Shown piece by piece: positions 26,194-36,123 of a stretch of DNA of 64,000 nt. Made by a program: the position numbers and the translations under genes. Position 1 is the stretch's first letter, and each line of letters opens with the position of its first letter. The stretch is from the NCBI RefSeq assembly GCF_005222755.1, contig NZ_STGD01000014.1, positions 62,001 to 126,000 on the forward strand. The letters are read 5' to 3'. A model generated the notes under the pieces. The model saw only the letters and a list, made by a program, of their open reading frames with translations. It was not told where the DNA came from and did no database searches. This DNA comes from Roseomonas sp. HF4 (GTDB taxonomy: Bacteria > Pseudomonadota > Alphaproteobacteria > Acetobacterales > Acetobacteraceae).

Positions 26194-26336
26194 CATGTTC
26201 GTTTGTCCCTCAGGCGCCGGGCGGGCCCCATCCGCGGCCCTTGGCTTCGCCGCGCCACTGGAGCGCCGTGGGGTGAACGCGCGTGGGCGGCGGCGGCCGC
26301 CGTGCGGCCGCATCCTCTGGGCGCGGAGCTGATTGA

Positions 26337-28832
26337 ATGAAGTTCACCCTCTCCTGGCTGCGCGACCATCTCGACACGGACGCCACGGTCGATGACATCG
26401 CCCGCACGCTGAATGCCATCGGCCTCGAGGTCGAAGGCATCGAGGACCGTGGCGCCGCGCTCGCCTCCTTCCGCATCGCCCGCGTCATCGAGGCGGTGCA
26501 GCACCCGAACGCCGACCGCCTGCGCCAGCTGCGCGTCGATGTGGGCGATGGCGTGGAACGCTCGGTCGTCTGCGGCGCGCCCAATGCGCGCACCGGCATG
26601 ATGGGCGTGGCGGCGCTGCCCGGCGACTTCATCCCCGGCACCGGCATCACGCTCAAGGCCGGCGAGATCCGTGGCGTGAAGTCCGAGGCGATGATGCTCT
26701 CGGCGCGCGAGATGGGCCTGGGCGATGACCATTCCGGCATCGTGGACCTGCCCGCCGATGCACCGCTCGGCGAATCCTACGTGCGCTGGGCCGGCATGGA
26801 CGACCCGGTGATCGAGATCAGCGTCACGCCGAACCGCGGCGATGCGCTGTCGGTGCGCGGCGTGGCGCGGGACCTCGCCGCGGCCGGTCTCGGCACGCTG
26901 AAGCCGTGGTCCGCGCCGAAGGTCGCGGGGGCCTATCCGTCCCCGCTGAACTGGAAGATCGAGGACCCGCGCGCCTGCCTCTACGTGCTCGGCCGGGCGG
27001 TGCGCGGCGTGCGCAACGGGCCCAGCCCGAAATGGCTGCAGGACCGGCTGGTTGCGATCGGCCTGCGCCCGATCAGCGCGTTGGTCGACATCACCAACTT
27101 CTTCACCTTCGACCTCGGCCGGCCGCTGCACGTGTTCGACGTGGCGAAGGTGAAGGGCGCGGACCTCACGATGCGCATGGCGCGCGACGGCGAGACGCTG
27201 GCAGCGCTGAACGGCAAGGCCTATGCGCTGACGCCCGAGGATGGCGTGATCGCCGACGCGGCCGGCGCCGAGGCGCTGGGCGGCGTGATCGGCGGCGAGC
27301 CGTCCGGCTGCGACGAGGCCACGACCGAGTGCTTCATCGAATGCGCGCTGTTCGACCCGGTGCGCGTCGCGCTGTCGGGCCGCCGGCACGACGTGCGCAC
27401 CGATGCGCGCGCGCGCTTCGAGCGCGGCCTCGACCCCGCCTTCCTGCCGGATGCGCTGGACGCGGCGACGCGCATGATCATCGAGCTCTGCGGCGGCGAG
27501 GCGAGCGAGGTGTCCTTCGCCGGTGCCGAGCCCGCCTGGCGGCGCTCGGCCACGCTCCGTTTCGACCGCGTGCGCGACTATGGCGGCCTCGACCTGCCGG
27601 CGGAGGAGAGCGTGGGGCGGCTCGAGCGCCTCGGCTTCGCCGTGCAGGCGCGCGATGCGGCGAGCGTCACCGTCGCGGTGCCGTCCTGGCGCAACGACGT
27701 GGCCTCCGACCTGTCGGCCTATCGCGCCGGGGGTGGGGCGCTGGCGCAGTTCGCCGGGCTCGATGCCGCCCGCGCGGCCAAGGCCGCCGAGGGCTGCGCG
27801 GCGATCGAGCCGGAATGCGACCTGGTCGAGGAAGTGCTGCGCCTGGGCGGCCTGGACGCCGTGCCGGCGGTCTCGCTGCCGGCGCTGGCGGTCATCCCGC
27901 CGCCGGCCTTCACGGCGAAGCAGGCGCGCGCGGCCTTGGCGCGGCGCGTGCTGGCAGCGCGCGGCATGCAGGAAAGCGTGACCTTCGCCTTCATGGAGGC
28001 CGCGACGGCATCGCTGTTCGGCGCGACGCCCGACACGCTGCGGCTGGTCAACCCGATCGCCGCCGACCTCGACCAGATGCGCCCGACGCCGGTCGCCTCC
28101 CTGCTGCTGGCCGCCGCGCGCAACGCCGCGCGCGGCTTCGCCGACGTGGCGCTGGCCGAGCTCGGCGCCTCCTATCGCGACATCACGCCCGAGGGCCAGG
28201 CGCATCTCGCCGCCGGCGTGCGGCAAGGCTCGACCCCGCGCCACTGGGCGGAAGCGCCGCGCGGCGTCGATGCGCTGGATGCCAAGGGCGATGCGCTGGC
28301 CGTGCTGGCCGCGCTCGGCGTGCCGATGGCCGCACTCCAGGTCACGCCGGATGCGCCAGGCTTCTACCACCCCGGCCGATCGGGCGTGGTGCGCCAGGGG
28401 CCAAAGGCGGTGCTGGCCACCTTCGGAGAGGTGCATCCGAAGGTGCTCTCCGCGCTCGACCTGCCCGGGCCGGCGGTGGCCTTCGAGGTCTTCCTCGACG
28501 CCGTGCCGGAACCGAAGCGCCGGAAGAAGGGTGCGCCGGACCTCCCCACCTTCCAGCCGGTCAGGCGCGACTTCGCCTTCATCGTGGAGGAGGGCGTCGC
28601 GGCCGAGGCGCTGCTGCGCGCCGCGCGCGGCGCCGACAAGGCGCTGGTCGCCGATGCTGCGCTGTTCGACGTCTATCGCGGCAAGGGCGTGCCGGAGGGG
28701 TCGAAGAGCCTCGCCATCCAGGTGACGATCCAGCCGCGCGAGGCGACGCTGACCGACGCGCAGATCGAGGCGGTGGCGGATCGCGTGGTGGCGGCGGTGG
28801 CCAAGGCGACGGGGGCGATGCTGCGCGCATGA
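26337..28832 (+). CDS. pheT: Phenylalanine-tRNA ligase beta subunit
   Basis: 831 residues. It carries the N-terminal tRNA-binding EMAP-like domain (IARVIEAVQHPNADRLRQLRVD), B3/4 editing domain, B5 domain and the C-terminal anticodon-binding FDX-ACB domain (PVRRDFAFIVEEGV). Oddity: between SWRNDV and ECDLVEEVLRLGG, where most PheT proteins have only a few residues, there is an insertion of about 35 Ala/Gly-rich residues (nt about 27703-27807). The reading frame stays open, so this is an insertion and not a frameshift. The stop overlaps the next gene's start as ATGA. Confidence 0.95.
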   Translation: MKFTLSWLRDHLDTDATVDDIARTLNAIGLEVEGIEDRGAALASFRIARVIEAVQHPNADRLRQLRVDVGDGVERSVVCGAPNARTGMMGVAALPGDFIPGTGITLKAGEIRGVKSEAMMLSAREMGLGDDHSGIVDLPADAPLGESYVRWAGMDDPVIEISVTPNRGDALSVRGVARDLAAAGLGTLKPWSAPKVAGAYPSPLNWKIEDPRACLYVLGRAVRGVRNGPSPKWLQDRLVAIGLRPISALVDITNFFTFDLGRPLHVFDVAKVKGADLTMRMARDGETLAALNGKAYALTPEDGVIADAAGAEALGGVIGGEPSGCDEATTECFIECALFDPVRVALSGRRHDVRTDARARFERGLDPAFLPDALDAATRMIIELCGGEASEVSFAGAEPAWRRSATLRFDRVRDYGGLDLPAEESVGRLERLGFAVQARDAASVTVAVPSWRNDVASDLSAYRAGGGALAQFAGLDAARAAKAAEGCAAIEPECDLVEEVLRLGGLDAVPAVSLPALAVIPPPAFTAKQARAALARRVLAARGMQESVTFAFMEAATASLFGATPDTLRLVNPIAADLDQMRPTPVASLLLAAARNAARGFADVALAELGASYRDITPEGQAHLAAGVRQGSTPRHWAEAPRGVDALDAKGDALAVLAALGVPMAALQVTPDAPGFYHPGRSGVVRQGPKAVLATFGEVHPKVLSALDLPGPAVAFEVFLDAVPEPKRRKKGAPDLPTFQPVRRDFAFIVEEGVAAEALLRAARGADKALVADAALFDVYRGKGVPEGSKSLAIQVTIQPREATLTDAQIEAVADRVVAAVAKATGAMLRA

Positions 28833-30004
28833 GTGCCGCCGTGGCCGGCAAGCGCCTGAACCTGGCGCTGCTGGCCGCGTCGCTGGTCCTGGTGCTCGCC
28901 GTCTGGTTCGCGGGCACGGCGGCAGTGCCGGTGCTGATCGCCGAGGGGCTGGTGACGCCGGGCCGCGCCGCCTGGCTGACCGCGGCGGTGCAGCTGGGCT
29001 TCGTCGCCGGCACGCTCATCAGCGCGGTGCTGTCGCTGGCCGACAGGCTCGATCCGCGGCGGCTTTTCCTCGGCTGCGCGCTGGCCGCGGCGGCGGCGAC
29101 GCTGGCGCAGGTGCTGGTGGCGCCCTCGGGCGCCGCGGCGGTCGGGCTGCGCTTCGTGGCCGGCGCGGCGATGGCCGGCGTCTATCCGGTCGGGATGAAG
29201 CTCGCCGCCTCCTGGGCCAAGGGTGACCTCGGGCTGCTGATCGGCATCGTGGTCGGCGCGCTGACGCTCGGCTCGGCGCTGCCGCATCTGCTGCCGAGCC
29301 TGCTCGGCTCGCTCGACTGGCGCGCGGCCTATGCCGGGGCGGGGGTGCTGGCGGCGGCCGGGGCGGGGCTGATCCTGCGCTTCCGGCCCGGGCCGCTGCT
29401 CGGCGCACGGCCGCCCTTCCGGCCGGCCCAGATGCTCGAGGCCTGGCGCAACCCGGGGCTGCGGCTCGCGAACCTCGGGTACCTCGGGCACATGTGGGAA
29501 CTCTATGCCATGTGGGCCTGGATCGGGGTGTTCCTGGCCGCGATGCTCGGGCGGCCGGATGTCGGGCCCTGGGTCTTTGCCGTGATGGCGGCCGGTTCGG
29601 CGGGCTGCGTGCTGGCGGGGCTGGCGGCGGACCGCTGGAACCGGGCGCGCGTCGCGGCCCTTTGCATGGTGGTCTCGAGCGGCTGCGCGCTGGCGATCGG
29701 GGCGGCATCCGCCTGGCCGGCGCTGGCGCTCGGCATCGCGTTCCTCTGGGGCTTCGCGGTGGTGGCGGATTCGGCGCAGTTCTCGGCCTGCGTCGTCAGC
29801 CTCTCGCCACCCGAATACGTGGGCACGATGTTGACGGTGCAGACCTCGGCGGGGTTCCTGCTGACGGCCGTGATGATCGGCATGCTGCCCACGGCGATGG
29901 TCGCGCTGGGGCAGGGCGCGGCCTTCGCGCTGCTGGGCCTCGGGCCGCTGGCCGGCGCGGTCGCGATGTGGCGGCTGGCGCCCCTGCTGCCCGCCGCGCG
30001 CTAG
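28829..30004 (+). CDS. MFS transporter (cyanate-transporter-like group)
   Basis: 391-residue polytopic membrane protein with about 12 predicted helices. The N-terminus NLALLAASLVLVLAVWFAGTAAVP and the AVQLGFVAGTLISAVLSLADRLDPRRL segment (an MFS motif-A-like loop) resemble the CynX/nitrate-transporter-like branch. The substrate is unknown. ATG 28829 overlaps the pheT stop by 4 nt, so it would be translated from the pheT message, an unusual partner for a tRNA synthetase. It is followed by a predicted promoter and lepA. Confidence 0.83.
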   Translation: MSAAVAGKRLNLALLAASLVLVLAVWFAGTAAVPVLIAEGLVTPGRAAWLTAAVQLGFVAGTLISAVLSLADRLDPRRLFLGCALAAAAATLAQVLVAPSGAAAVGLRFVAGAAMAGVYPVGMKLAASWAKGDLGLLIGIVVGALTLGSALPHLLPSLLGSLDWRAAYAGAGVLAAAGAGLILRFRPGPLLGARPPFRPAQMLEAWRNPGLRLANLGYLGHMWELYAMWAWIGVFLAAMLGRPDVGPWVFAVMAAGSAGCVLAGLAADRWNRARVAALCMVVSSGCALAIGAASAWPALALGIAFLWGFAVVADSAQFSACVVSLSPPEYVGTMLTVQTSAGFLLTAVMIGMLPTAMVALGQGAAFALLGLGPLAGAVAMWRLAPLLPAAR

Positions 30005-30015
30005 CGCGGAATGCT

Positions 30016-30043
30016 TTGACTTCCCGGACTGCTGCCTTATCTC
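30016..30043 (+). promoter_or_regulatory. Predicted promoter of lepA
   Basis: TTGACT at 30016-30021 and TATCTC at 30038-30043 spaced by 16 nt, in the 89-nt gap between the MFS gene and lepA. The -35 hexamer is nearly consensus; the -10 is weak. Confidence 0.45.
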
Positions 30044-30093
30044 CCCGGTGAACAGACGCTCGGGGCCGCTCCGCCCGGGCCGCACGGAATCAC

Positions 30094-31899
30094 ATGACCG
30101 ACACGCCGCTCGACCTCATCCGCAACTTCTCGATCATCGCCCATATCGACCATGGGAAGTCGACGCTCGCCGACCGGCTGATCCAGCAGACCGGGGCGCT
30201 GACCGCGCGCGAGATGAAGGAGCAGGTGCTCGACAACATGGACATCGAGCGCGAGCGCGGGATCACCATCAAGGCGCAGACGGTGCGTCTGGCGTACCCG
30301 GCCAAGGACGGCAAGACCTACGTCCTGAACCTGATGGACACGCCGGGGCATGTCGACTTCGCCTATGAGGTGTCCCGCTCCCTCGCTGCCTGCGAGGGCT
30401 CCCTGCTGGTGGTCGACGCCTCCCAGGGCGTCGAGGCGCAGACGCTGGCCAACGTGTACCAGGCGATCGACGCCGGGCACGAGATCGTGCCTGTCCTGAA
30501 CAAGATCGACCTGCCCGCTGCCGAGCCCGCACGCGTGAAGCAGCAGATCGAAGACGTGATCGGCCTCGACACCTCCGATGCCGTCGAGATCAGCGCCAAG
30601 ACCGGCCTCAACATCGAGGGCGTGCTGGAGGCGATCGTCACGCGCCTGCCGCCGCCCAGGGGCGACGCCGCCGCCACCACCAAGGCGCTGCTGGTGGACA
30701 GCTGGTACGACGCCTACCTGGGTGTGATCATCCTGGTGCGGGTGAAGGACGGGCACCTGCGGAAGGGCCAGCGCATCCGCATGATGTCGTCGGGCTCCGT
30801 CCACACCGTCGAGCAGGTCGGCGTCTTTGCGCCGAAGCTCACGCCGGTGGAAAGCCTCGGGCCGGGCGAGATGGGCTACCTGACGGCGGCCATCAAGACC
30901 GTGGCCGACACCAATGTCGGCGACACCATCACCGACGACCGCAACCCGGCGGTCGAGCCGCTGCCGGGCTTCAAGCCTTCCATCCCCGTGGTGTGGTGCG
31001 GCCTCTATCCGGTCGACGCCGACGATTTCGAGAAGCTGCGCGAGAGCCTGGCGAAGCTACGGCTGAACGACGCGTCCTTCCACTACGAGACGGAGACCTC
31101 GGCCGCGCTCGGCTTCGGCTTCCGCTGCGGCTTCCTAGGCCTGCTGCACCTCGAGATCATCCAGGAGCGGCTGTCGCGCGAATTCGACCTCGACCTGATC
31201 GCGACTGCGCCGTCGGTCGTCTACAAGATCCACAAGACCAACGGCGAGAGCTTCGAGCTGCACAACCCGGCCGATTTCCCCGACGGCAGCGTGATCGACC
31301 ACATCGAGGAACCCTGGATCAAGGCGACGATCATGCTGCCGGACGACTACCTCGGCCCGGTGCTGACGCTCTGCAACGACCGCCGCGGGCAGCAGGTGGA
31401 ACTCACCTATGTCGGCGCGCGCGCCATGCTGGTGTACCGCCTGCCGCTGAACGAGGTGGTGTTCGACTTCTACGACCGCCTTAAGTCGGTCAGCCGCGGC
31501 TACGCGTCCTTCGACTACCAGATGGACGGCTATGCCGAGGGCGACCTGGTGCGCATCTCGATCCTGGTGAACAACGAGCCGGTGGATGCGCTGTCCTTCA
31601 TGGCGCATCGCGCGCAGGCCGAACGCCGCGGCCGGCAGATCTGCGAGAAGCTGAAGGAACTGATCCCGCGCCAGTTGTTCAAGATTCCGATCCAGGCGGC
31701 GATCGGCGGGCGCGTCATTGCGCGCGAGACGATCTCCGCCCTGTCGAAGGACGTGACCGCCAAGTGCTACGGCGGCGACATCAGCCGCAAGCGCAAGCTC
31801 CTGGAAAAGCAGAAGGAGGGTAAGAAGCGCATGCGGCAGTTCGGCAAGGTCGAGATCCCGCAATCGGCCTTCATCGCCGCGCTGAAGATGGACGCCTGA
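30094..31899 (+). CDS. lepA: Elongation factor 4 (LepA)
   Basis: 601-residue translational GTPase that acts on ribosomes and back-translocates or aids initiation under stress. G1 is AHIDHGKST (residues 15-23), switch [10 protein letters not shown], and NKIDLP supplies the G4 motif. The EF4-specific C-terminal domain ([19 protein letters not shown]) is complete, so this is LepA and not EF-G. A start at ATG 30094 matches the family N-terminus. It is followed by an unrelated Bug-type receptor. Confidence 0.97.
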   Translation: MTDTPLDLIRNFSIIAHIDHGKSTLADRLIQQTGALTAREMKEQVLDNMDIERERGITIKAQTVRLAYPAKDGKTYVLNLMDTPGHVDFAYEVSRSLAACEGSLLVVDASQGVEAQTLANVYQAIDAGHEIVPVLNKIDLPAAEPARVKQQIEDVIGLDTSDAVEISAKTGLNIEGVLEAIVTRLPPPRGDAAATTKALLVDSWYDAYLGVIILVRVKDGHLRKGQRIRMMSSGSVHTVEQVGVFAPKLTPVESLGPGEMGYLTAAIKTVADTNVGDTITDDRNPAVEPLPGFKPSIPVVWCGLYPVDADDFEKLRESLAKLRLNDASFHYETETSAALGFGFRCGFLGLLHLEIIQERLSREFDLDLIATAPSVVYKIHKTNGESFELHNPADFPDGSVIDHIEEPWIKATIMLPDDYLGPVLTLCNDRRGQQVELTYVGARAMLVYRLPLNEVVFDFYDRLKSVSRGYASFDYQMDGYAEGDLVRISILVNNEPVDALSFMAHRAQAERRGRQICEKLKELIPRQLFKIPIQAAIGGRVIARETISALSKDVTAKCYGGDISRKRKLLEKQKEGKKRMRQFGKVEIPQSAFIAALKMDA

Positions 31900-32003
31900 G
31901 CCGCAGGGGACGAAAGGGCGCTTGACTTTCCGACGCCCGCTGCGCGATGGCGACGCCGGCCGGCGGGTGGATGCGTCCGGCCGTTCAGGAAAGCGATCCC
32001 CCC

Positions 32004-32990
32004 ATGCCGTTCGTCACCCGCCGCGCCCTGGCGGCGCTGGCCCTCGCGCCTGCCGTGCTTGCCGCCCCGGCCCTGGCACAGGGCACCTTCCCCGCCCGCC
32101 TGGTCACCATGATCATCCCCTTCGCGGCCGGCGGGCCGACCGACACGGTCGGGCGGCTGATCGCCCAGGCCATGGGCGCCGACCTCGGCCAGCCGGTGGT
32201 GGTGGAGAATGTCGGCGGTGCCGGCGGCACGCTCGGCGCGCAGCGCCTGGCGAATGCCCGGCCGGACGGGCACACCATCCTGCTGCACCACATCGGCATT
32301 GCAACGATTCCGACGCTGTATCGTCGCCTCGCCTACGACCCGATCAACGCCTTCGAGCCGCTCGGCATGGTGACCGAGGTTCCGATGACGCTGATCGGCC
32401 GCCGCAACATCGAGGCGAACAGCCTGGCCGAACTGGTCGCGCTCATCCGTCGGCGCGGCGAGAACCTCAACTACGCCAATGCCGGCATCGGCGCGGCGAG
32501 CCACCTGTGCGGCCTGCTGCTGATGAAGGCTGTGGATACGCGCATGACCACGGTGCCCTACCGCGGCACGGGCCCCGCGATGAACGATCTGGTCGCCGGC
32601 ACGGTCGACCTGATGTGCGACCAGACCACCAACACGACCGAGCAGATCCGCGCCGGCACGGTGCGCGCCTTTGCGGTGACGACGCCCGAGCGGGTCTCTG
32701 CGCTGCCGGACCTGCCGACTGCAACGCAGGGCGGGCTCCAGGGCTTCGAGGTGAGCGTCTGGCACGGCCTCTATGCGCCGCGCGGCACGCCGGCGCCGGT
32801 GATGGAGCGACTGAACCGCGCGCTCGTGGTCGCGCTCGGCAACGAGGGGGTGGCGCGCCGCTTCGCCGACCTCGGGACCGCGCCGGTGCCGGCCGAGCGC
32901 GCCAGCCCCGCCTTCCATCGCCAGTTCTGGATGGCCGACATCGCGAAGTGGCGTCCGCTGATCCAGGCGGCGGGGCAGTTCGCGGACTGA
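32004..32990 (+). CDS. Tripartite tricarboxylate transporter (Bug family) substrate-binding protein
   Basis: 328-residue periplasmic receptor. The N-terminus VTRRALAALALAPAVLAAPALAQG is a signal peptide with cleavage after ALA. FPARLVTMIIPFAAGGPTDTVGRL and VVVENVGGAGGTLG are the Bug hallmarks that bind the carboxylate ligand. The cognate TctA/TctB membrane subunits are absent, so this is an orphan receptor, as is common in Acetobacteraceae and Burkholderiales. ATG 32004 follows AGGAAAGCGAT; an earlier ATG at 31947 would add 19 residues before the signal. Its ligand is unknown. It is not clearly in an operon with lepA. Confidence 0.88.
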   Translation: MPFVTRRALAALALAPAVLAAPALAQGTFPARLVTMIIPFAAGGPTDTVGRLIAQAMGADLGQPVVVENVGGAGGTLGAQRLANARPDGHTILLHHIGIATIPTLYRRLAYDPINAFEPLGMVTEVPMTLIGRRNIEANSLAELVALIRRRGENLNYANAGIGAASHLCGLLLMKAVDTRMTTVPYRGTGPAMNDLVAGTVDLMCDQTTNTTEQIRAGTVRAFAVTTPERVSALPDLPTATQGGLQGFEVSVWHGLYAPRGTPAPVMERLNRALVVALGNEGVARRFADLGTAPVPAERASPAFHRQFWMADIAKWRPLIQAAGQFAD

Positions 32991-33196
32991 TCCCGGACGC
33001 ACGAAGGCGTCGCCTTCGTGTCCACCGGCCGCCTTGGCTTCGCCGGACTTCCGACGGGCCGCAGTCGCGGCCTCGGCCCTTCGGGCCGCAGGTCGGAGAT
33101 GCGTGCGCGGCTGATCAGGTGCCGGGGCGCCGGGCGGATCGTCCCGCGTCACCATCCTGCAGGTCGCGCCGCGGGAAGGTCAGGATCCGCGCGCAC

Positions 33197-33237
33197 AAAA
33201 AAACCGCCGGTCCCGATCCCTCGGAAGCCGGCGGTTT
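33197..33237 (-). terminator. Rho-independent terminator of tRNA-Ala
   Basis: On the minus strand a 10-bp stem (AAACCGCCGG / CCGGCGGTTT) with a 17-nt loop ends in a run of seven T, directly downstream of the tRNA. This is the clearest intrinsic terminator in the window. Confidence 0.85.
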
Positions 33238-33240
33238 GAT

Positions 33241-33316
<76 letters not shown>

Positions 33317-33436
33317 CCGGGAAGAGGCGCGCGGTATAGCCTTCGCTTCAGACCGCCGCAAGGGGGGCTCGACCCCTTTCGGCGGGCGGCGCGGAAGGCT
33401 AGGGAGAGGGCGTCATGGCAAGGATCGGGAGTTCCC

Positions 33437-34174
33437 ATGGGCAAGGTCTATCCTGACGCGAAGGCGGCGCTCGCGGGCGTCCTGCGCGACGGCATGGTGA
33501 TCCATTCGGGGGGCTTCGGCCTTTGCGGAATCCCCTCCCTGCTGATCGAGGCGATTCGCGACAGCGGCGTGAAGGATCTCACCGTCGTCTCCAACAACGC
33601 GGGCATCGACGATGCCGGCCTCGGGCTGCTGCTGAAGACTCGCCAGATCCGCAGGATGGTCAGCAGCTACGTCGGCGAGAACGCCGAATTCGCCCGCCAG
33701 TACCTGGCCGGGGAACTCGAGATCGAGTTCAACCCGCAGGGCACGCTGGCCGAGCGCATCCGCGCCGGCGGCGCCGGCATCCCCGCCTTCTTCACCAAGA
33801 CCGGCGTCGGCACCGAGGTGGCGAAGGGCAAGGAAACGCGCGAATTCGACGGCGAGACCTACGTGATGGAGCGCGGCATCTTCGCCGACCTCGCGATCGT
33901 GCACGCCTACATGGGCGATACGGAAGGAAACCTCGTCTACCGGAAGACCGCGCGGAACTTCAATCCGATGATGGCGACGGCGGCGAAGGTCACGGTCGCG
34001 CAGGTCGAGCACCTGGTGCGCCCGGGCGAGCTCGACGCCGACCACGTCCACACGCCCGGCATCTTCGTGAAGCGGATGGTGATCTGCCCGCCGGGCTTCG
34101 AGAAGCGGATCGAGCAGCGCACCGTCCGCCGCCACCCCGCGCCCGCCGCCGGCCCCGACCACCTCCCGCGCTGA
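33437..34174 (+). CDS. scoA: 3-oxoacid CoA-transferase subunit A
   Basis: 245 residues. Together with subunit B it moves CoA from succinyl-CoA to acetoacetate or a similar 3-oxoacid. The CoA-binding glycine-rich loop [17 protein letters not shown] lies near residues 24-40; [17 protein letters not shown] and [20 protein letters not shown] are family signatures. The acceptor specificity (acetoacetate versus other) is not determined by what I can read. ATG 33437 gives the conserved start [12 protein letters not shown]. Subunit B begins 16 nt after its stop. Confidence 0.92.
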   Translation: MGKVYPDAKAALAGVLRDGMVIHSGGFGLCGIPSLLIEAIRDSGVKDLTVVSNNAGIDDAGLGLLLKTRQIRRMVSSYVGENAEFARQYLAGELEIEFNPQGTLAERIRAGGAGIPAFFTKTGVGTEVAKGKETREFDGETYVMERGIFADLAIVHAYMGDTEGNLVYRKTARNFNPMMATAAKVTVAQVEHLVRPGELDADHVHTPGIFVKRMVICPPGFEKRIEQRTVRRHPAPAAGPDHLPR

Positions 34175-34190
34175 CCGAGGAGAGACGCAC

Positions 34191-34844
34191 ATGCCCTGGA
34201 CCCGCGACGAGATGGCGGCCCGCGCCGCCCGCGAACTCAAGGACGGCTACTACGTCAACCTCGGCATCGGCATCCCGACGCTGGTGGCGAACCACGTGCC
34301 CGCGGGCATGAACGTGCAGCTGCAGAGCGAGAACGGCATGCTCGGCCTCGGCCCCTTCCCGTACGAAGGGGAGGAGGATGCCGACCTGATCAACGCCGGC
34401 AAGCAGACCATCACGCAGCTGCCGACCAGCTCCTTCTTCGATTCCGCGCAATCCTTCGGGATGATCCGCGGCGGGCATATCGACCTGTCGATCCTGGGCG
34501 CGCTGCAGGTGGCGGCGAACGGAGACCTCGCCAATTGGATGATCCCCGGCAAGATGGTGAAGGGGATGGGCGGGGCGATGGACCTGGTCGCCGGTGTGAA
34601 GCGCGTGATCGTGCTGATGGAGCACACCGCTGGCGGCAAGCCGAAGCTGCTGAAGTCCTGCACCCTGCCGCTGACCGGGGCGCGGGTGGTGGACGTGGTG
34701 ATCACCGACCTCGGGGTGTTCGAGGTGGCGCGGAAGGGGCCGGAGCGGCTGGTGCTGACGGAATTGGCGCCGGGCGTGAGCCTCGAGGAGATGCGGGAGA
34801 AGACCGAGGCGACATTCGAGGTGGCGTCGAAGGCGGCGGCCTGA
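34191..34844 (+). CDS. scoB: 3-oxoacid CoA-transferase subunit B
   Basis: 217 residues, the catalytic half. The nucleophilic glutamate is E47 in [10 protein letters not shown], which forms the glutamyl-CoA intermediate. [30 protein letters not shown] and [16 protein letters not shown] are typical. GAGGAGAGACGCAC precedes the ATG. The pair links to phaB downstream in the sense that both act on acetoacetyl units, as in ketone-body use or polyhydroxybutyrate turnover (inference). Confidence 0.93.
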   Translation: MPWTRDEMAARAARELKDGYYVNLGIGIPTLVANHVPAGMNVQLQSENGMLGLGPFPYEGEEDADLINAGKQTITQLPTSSFFDSAQSFGMIRGGHIDLSILGALQVAANGDLANWMIPGKMVKGMGGAMDLVAGVKRVIVLMEHTAGGKPKLLKSCTLPLTGARVVDVVITDLGVFEVARKGPERLVLTELAPGVSLEEMREKTEATFEVASKAAA

Positions 34845-34853
34845 GGCGCTCCG

Positions 34854-35492
34854 TCAGCTGCCGTGCGGCAAGGGTCGATAGGGCAGCGGCGCGAACCGGG
34901 TCCCGTGCAGCATCACCTCCTGCCAGACGCCGCCGGTCATGTAGGGATCCGATGCCAGCCACGCCCGCGCGGCCTCGTCGGTCGCGTGGCGCGTGACAGC
35001 GATCGATCCGCGCATGATCCCCGTCTCGTCCAGGATCGCCCCGCCCATCGCGAGCGTGCCGTCGGCCGCCGCGGGCAGGACGCGCGCCAGATGCGCCTCC
35101 CGCACCGCGATGCGCCGTGCCGCCGCGCCTTCGTCGGTGCCGTCCAGCGCCACGATCACGGTATGCGTCCGCGTGGCGGAGATCGGCTCCCCCGGCTGCG
35201 GCAGCGCCCGGTAGGGCAGCGGCGCGATGCGGAAGGGATGTGCCTCCCAGCGCGCCCAGACGCCCTCCGTCGCGAAGGGTTCGTCCGCCAGGTAGGCGTC
35301 GAGCCCCGCCTTGTCCGGCACGTCCAGCACCATCAGCGACCCCGCCGGCTGCCATCCGGGCGTGAAGAGCGGCACGCCGAGCGCGAGCCGCCCATCCGCC
35401 GCCCAGCGCGTGATGACCGCGAGGTGCCGGTCGCGCGACGCCGCGCGCCGCGCCGGATCAGGCCCGTCCCAGGCGATGATGGCATACCCCAT
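34854..35492 (-). CDS. Two-domain YciI-like protein
   Basis: 212 residues made of two tandem YciI/ABM-like modules, roughly residues 1-100 and 108-212. Each has a beta-alpha start (YAIIAWDGPDP, HTVIVALDGTDEG), a HLAVI/HLARVLP-type helix, a GSLMVLDV/GSIAVTRH strand and an acid-aromatic tail with FATEGVW/YMTGGVW and APLPYR repeats. YciI proteins are small ferredoxin-fold proteins; those with the His-Asp pair may act in peroxide or lyase chemistry, but no function is established for this one. ATG 35492 is the only start giving both modules intact. A decayed copy lies next to it upstream. Confidence 0.75.
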   Translation of the reverse strand: MGYAIIAWDGPDPARRAASRDRHLAVITRWAADGRLALGVPLFTPGWQPAGSLMVLDVPDKAGLDAYLADEPFATEGVWARWEAHPFRIAPLPYRALPQPGEPISATRTHTVIVALDGTDEGAAARRIAVREAHLARVLPAAADGTLAMGGAILDETGIMRGSIAVTRHATDEAARAWLASDPYMTGGVWQEVMLHGTRFAPLPYRPLPHGS

Positions 35493-35550
35493 GGCGCGTC
35501 TTCCTCCAGGCTTGCGACGTCGTGGATGCTCGCACGCGCGGCGCGCGGCG

Positions 35551-36119
35551 TCAGCCGTGTCCGGCCAACGGCCGGTACGGCAGCGGGCGGAACAGCGTAG
35601 CGTGCAGGATGACATCGCAGCGCGCGAGCGCCGGCTCAGTCGCGATCCAGGCGGCTGCCTGCGCGTCGTCCCGATGCGTCGTGACACCAGGATGGCGCCC
35701 GGCGCATCCTGGGTCCTCGCGGCGAAGATGAGGTGGCCGCGCGCCGCCATGGCGCTGAGTCCGCCGGGCTCCGCCTCCCCGGCTGCGAACAGGATGGTGT
35801 CGCCGCGGCGCGGCACCGGCGGTGCAGCGGGCGCAGGCCAGCGCTGCCAGGGCAGGGACGGGATGCGAAGCGGCCGTATGGCGATCTCCTCCCACACCCC
35901 GCCGGCCGCGAAGAACTCCCGCGCGAGACAGTCCCCGACCGGACCGGCCGCGATCATCAGCGACCCGCGGGAGCGCCTGTCCGGCGCATGCGGCGGCAGT
36001 CCGAACAGCAGGGTGCCGTCCCGCGCGAAACCCTCGATGGCGGCGATGTGCCGGTCGCGAAACGCAGCGTGGCGCGACGGGTCCGCCCCTTAGCGCCCGA
36101 TCACCGCGAAGGCCGGCAG
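35551..36119 (-). pseudogene. Degenerate second copy of the two-domain YciI-like gene
   Basis: Reading on the minus strand, a YciI-like start FAVIGR is followed at once by a TAA stop (36090-36092), then FRDRHIAAIEGFARDGTLLFGL, a GSLMIA strand and FAAGGVWEEIAIRPLRIPSLPW, i.e. a first module like that of the intact neighbour. The second module begins DTILFA, lacks its central helix, and its end (WIATEPALARCDVIL ... FRPLPYRPLAGHG) continues in another frame, implying a frameshift near 35685. No start codon precedes the first module. It reads as a tandem duplication that has decayed. Confidence 0.72.
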
Positions 36120-36123
36120 CGCC

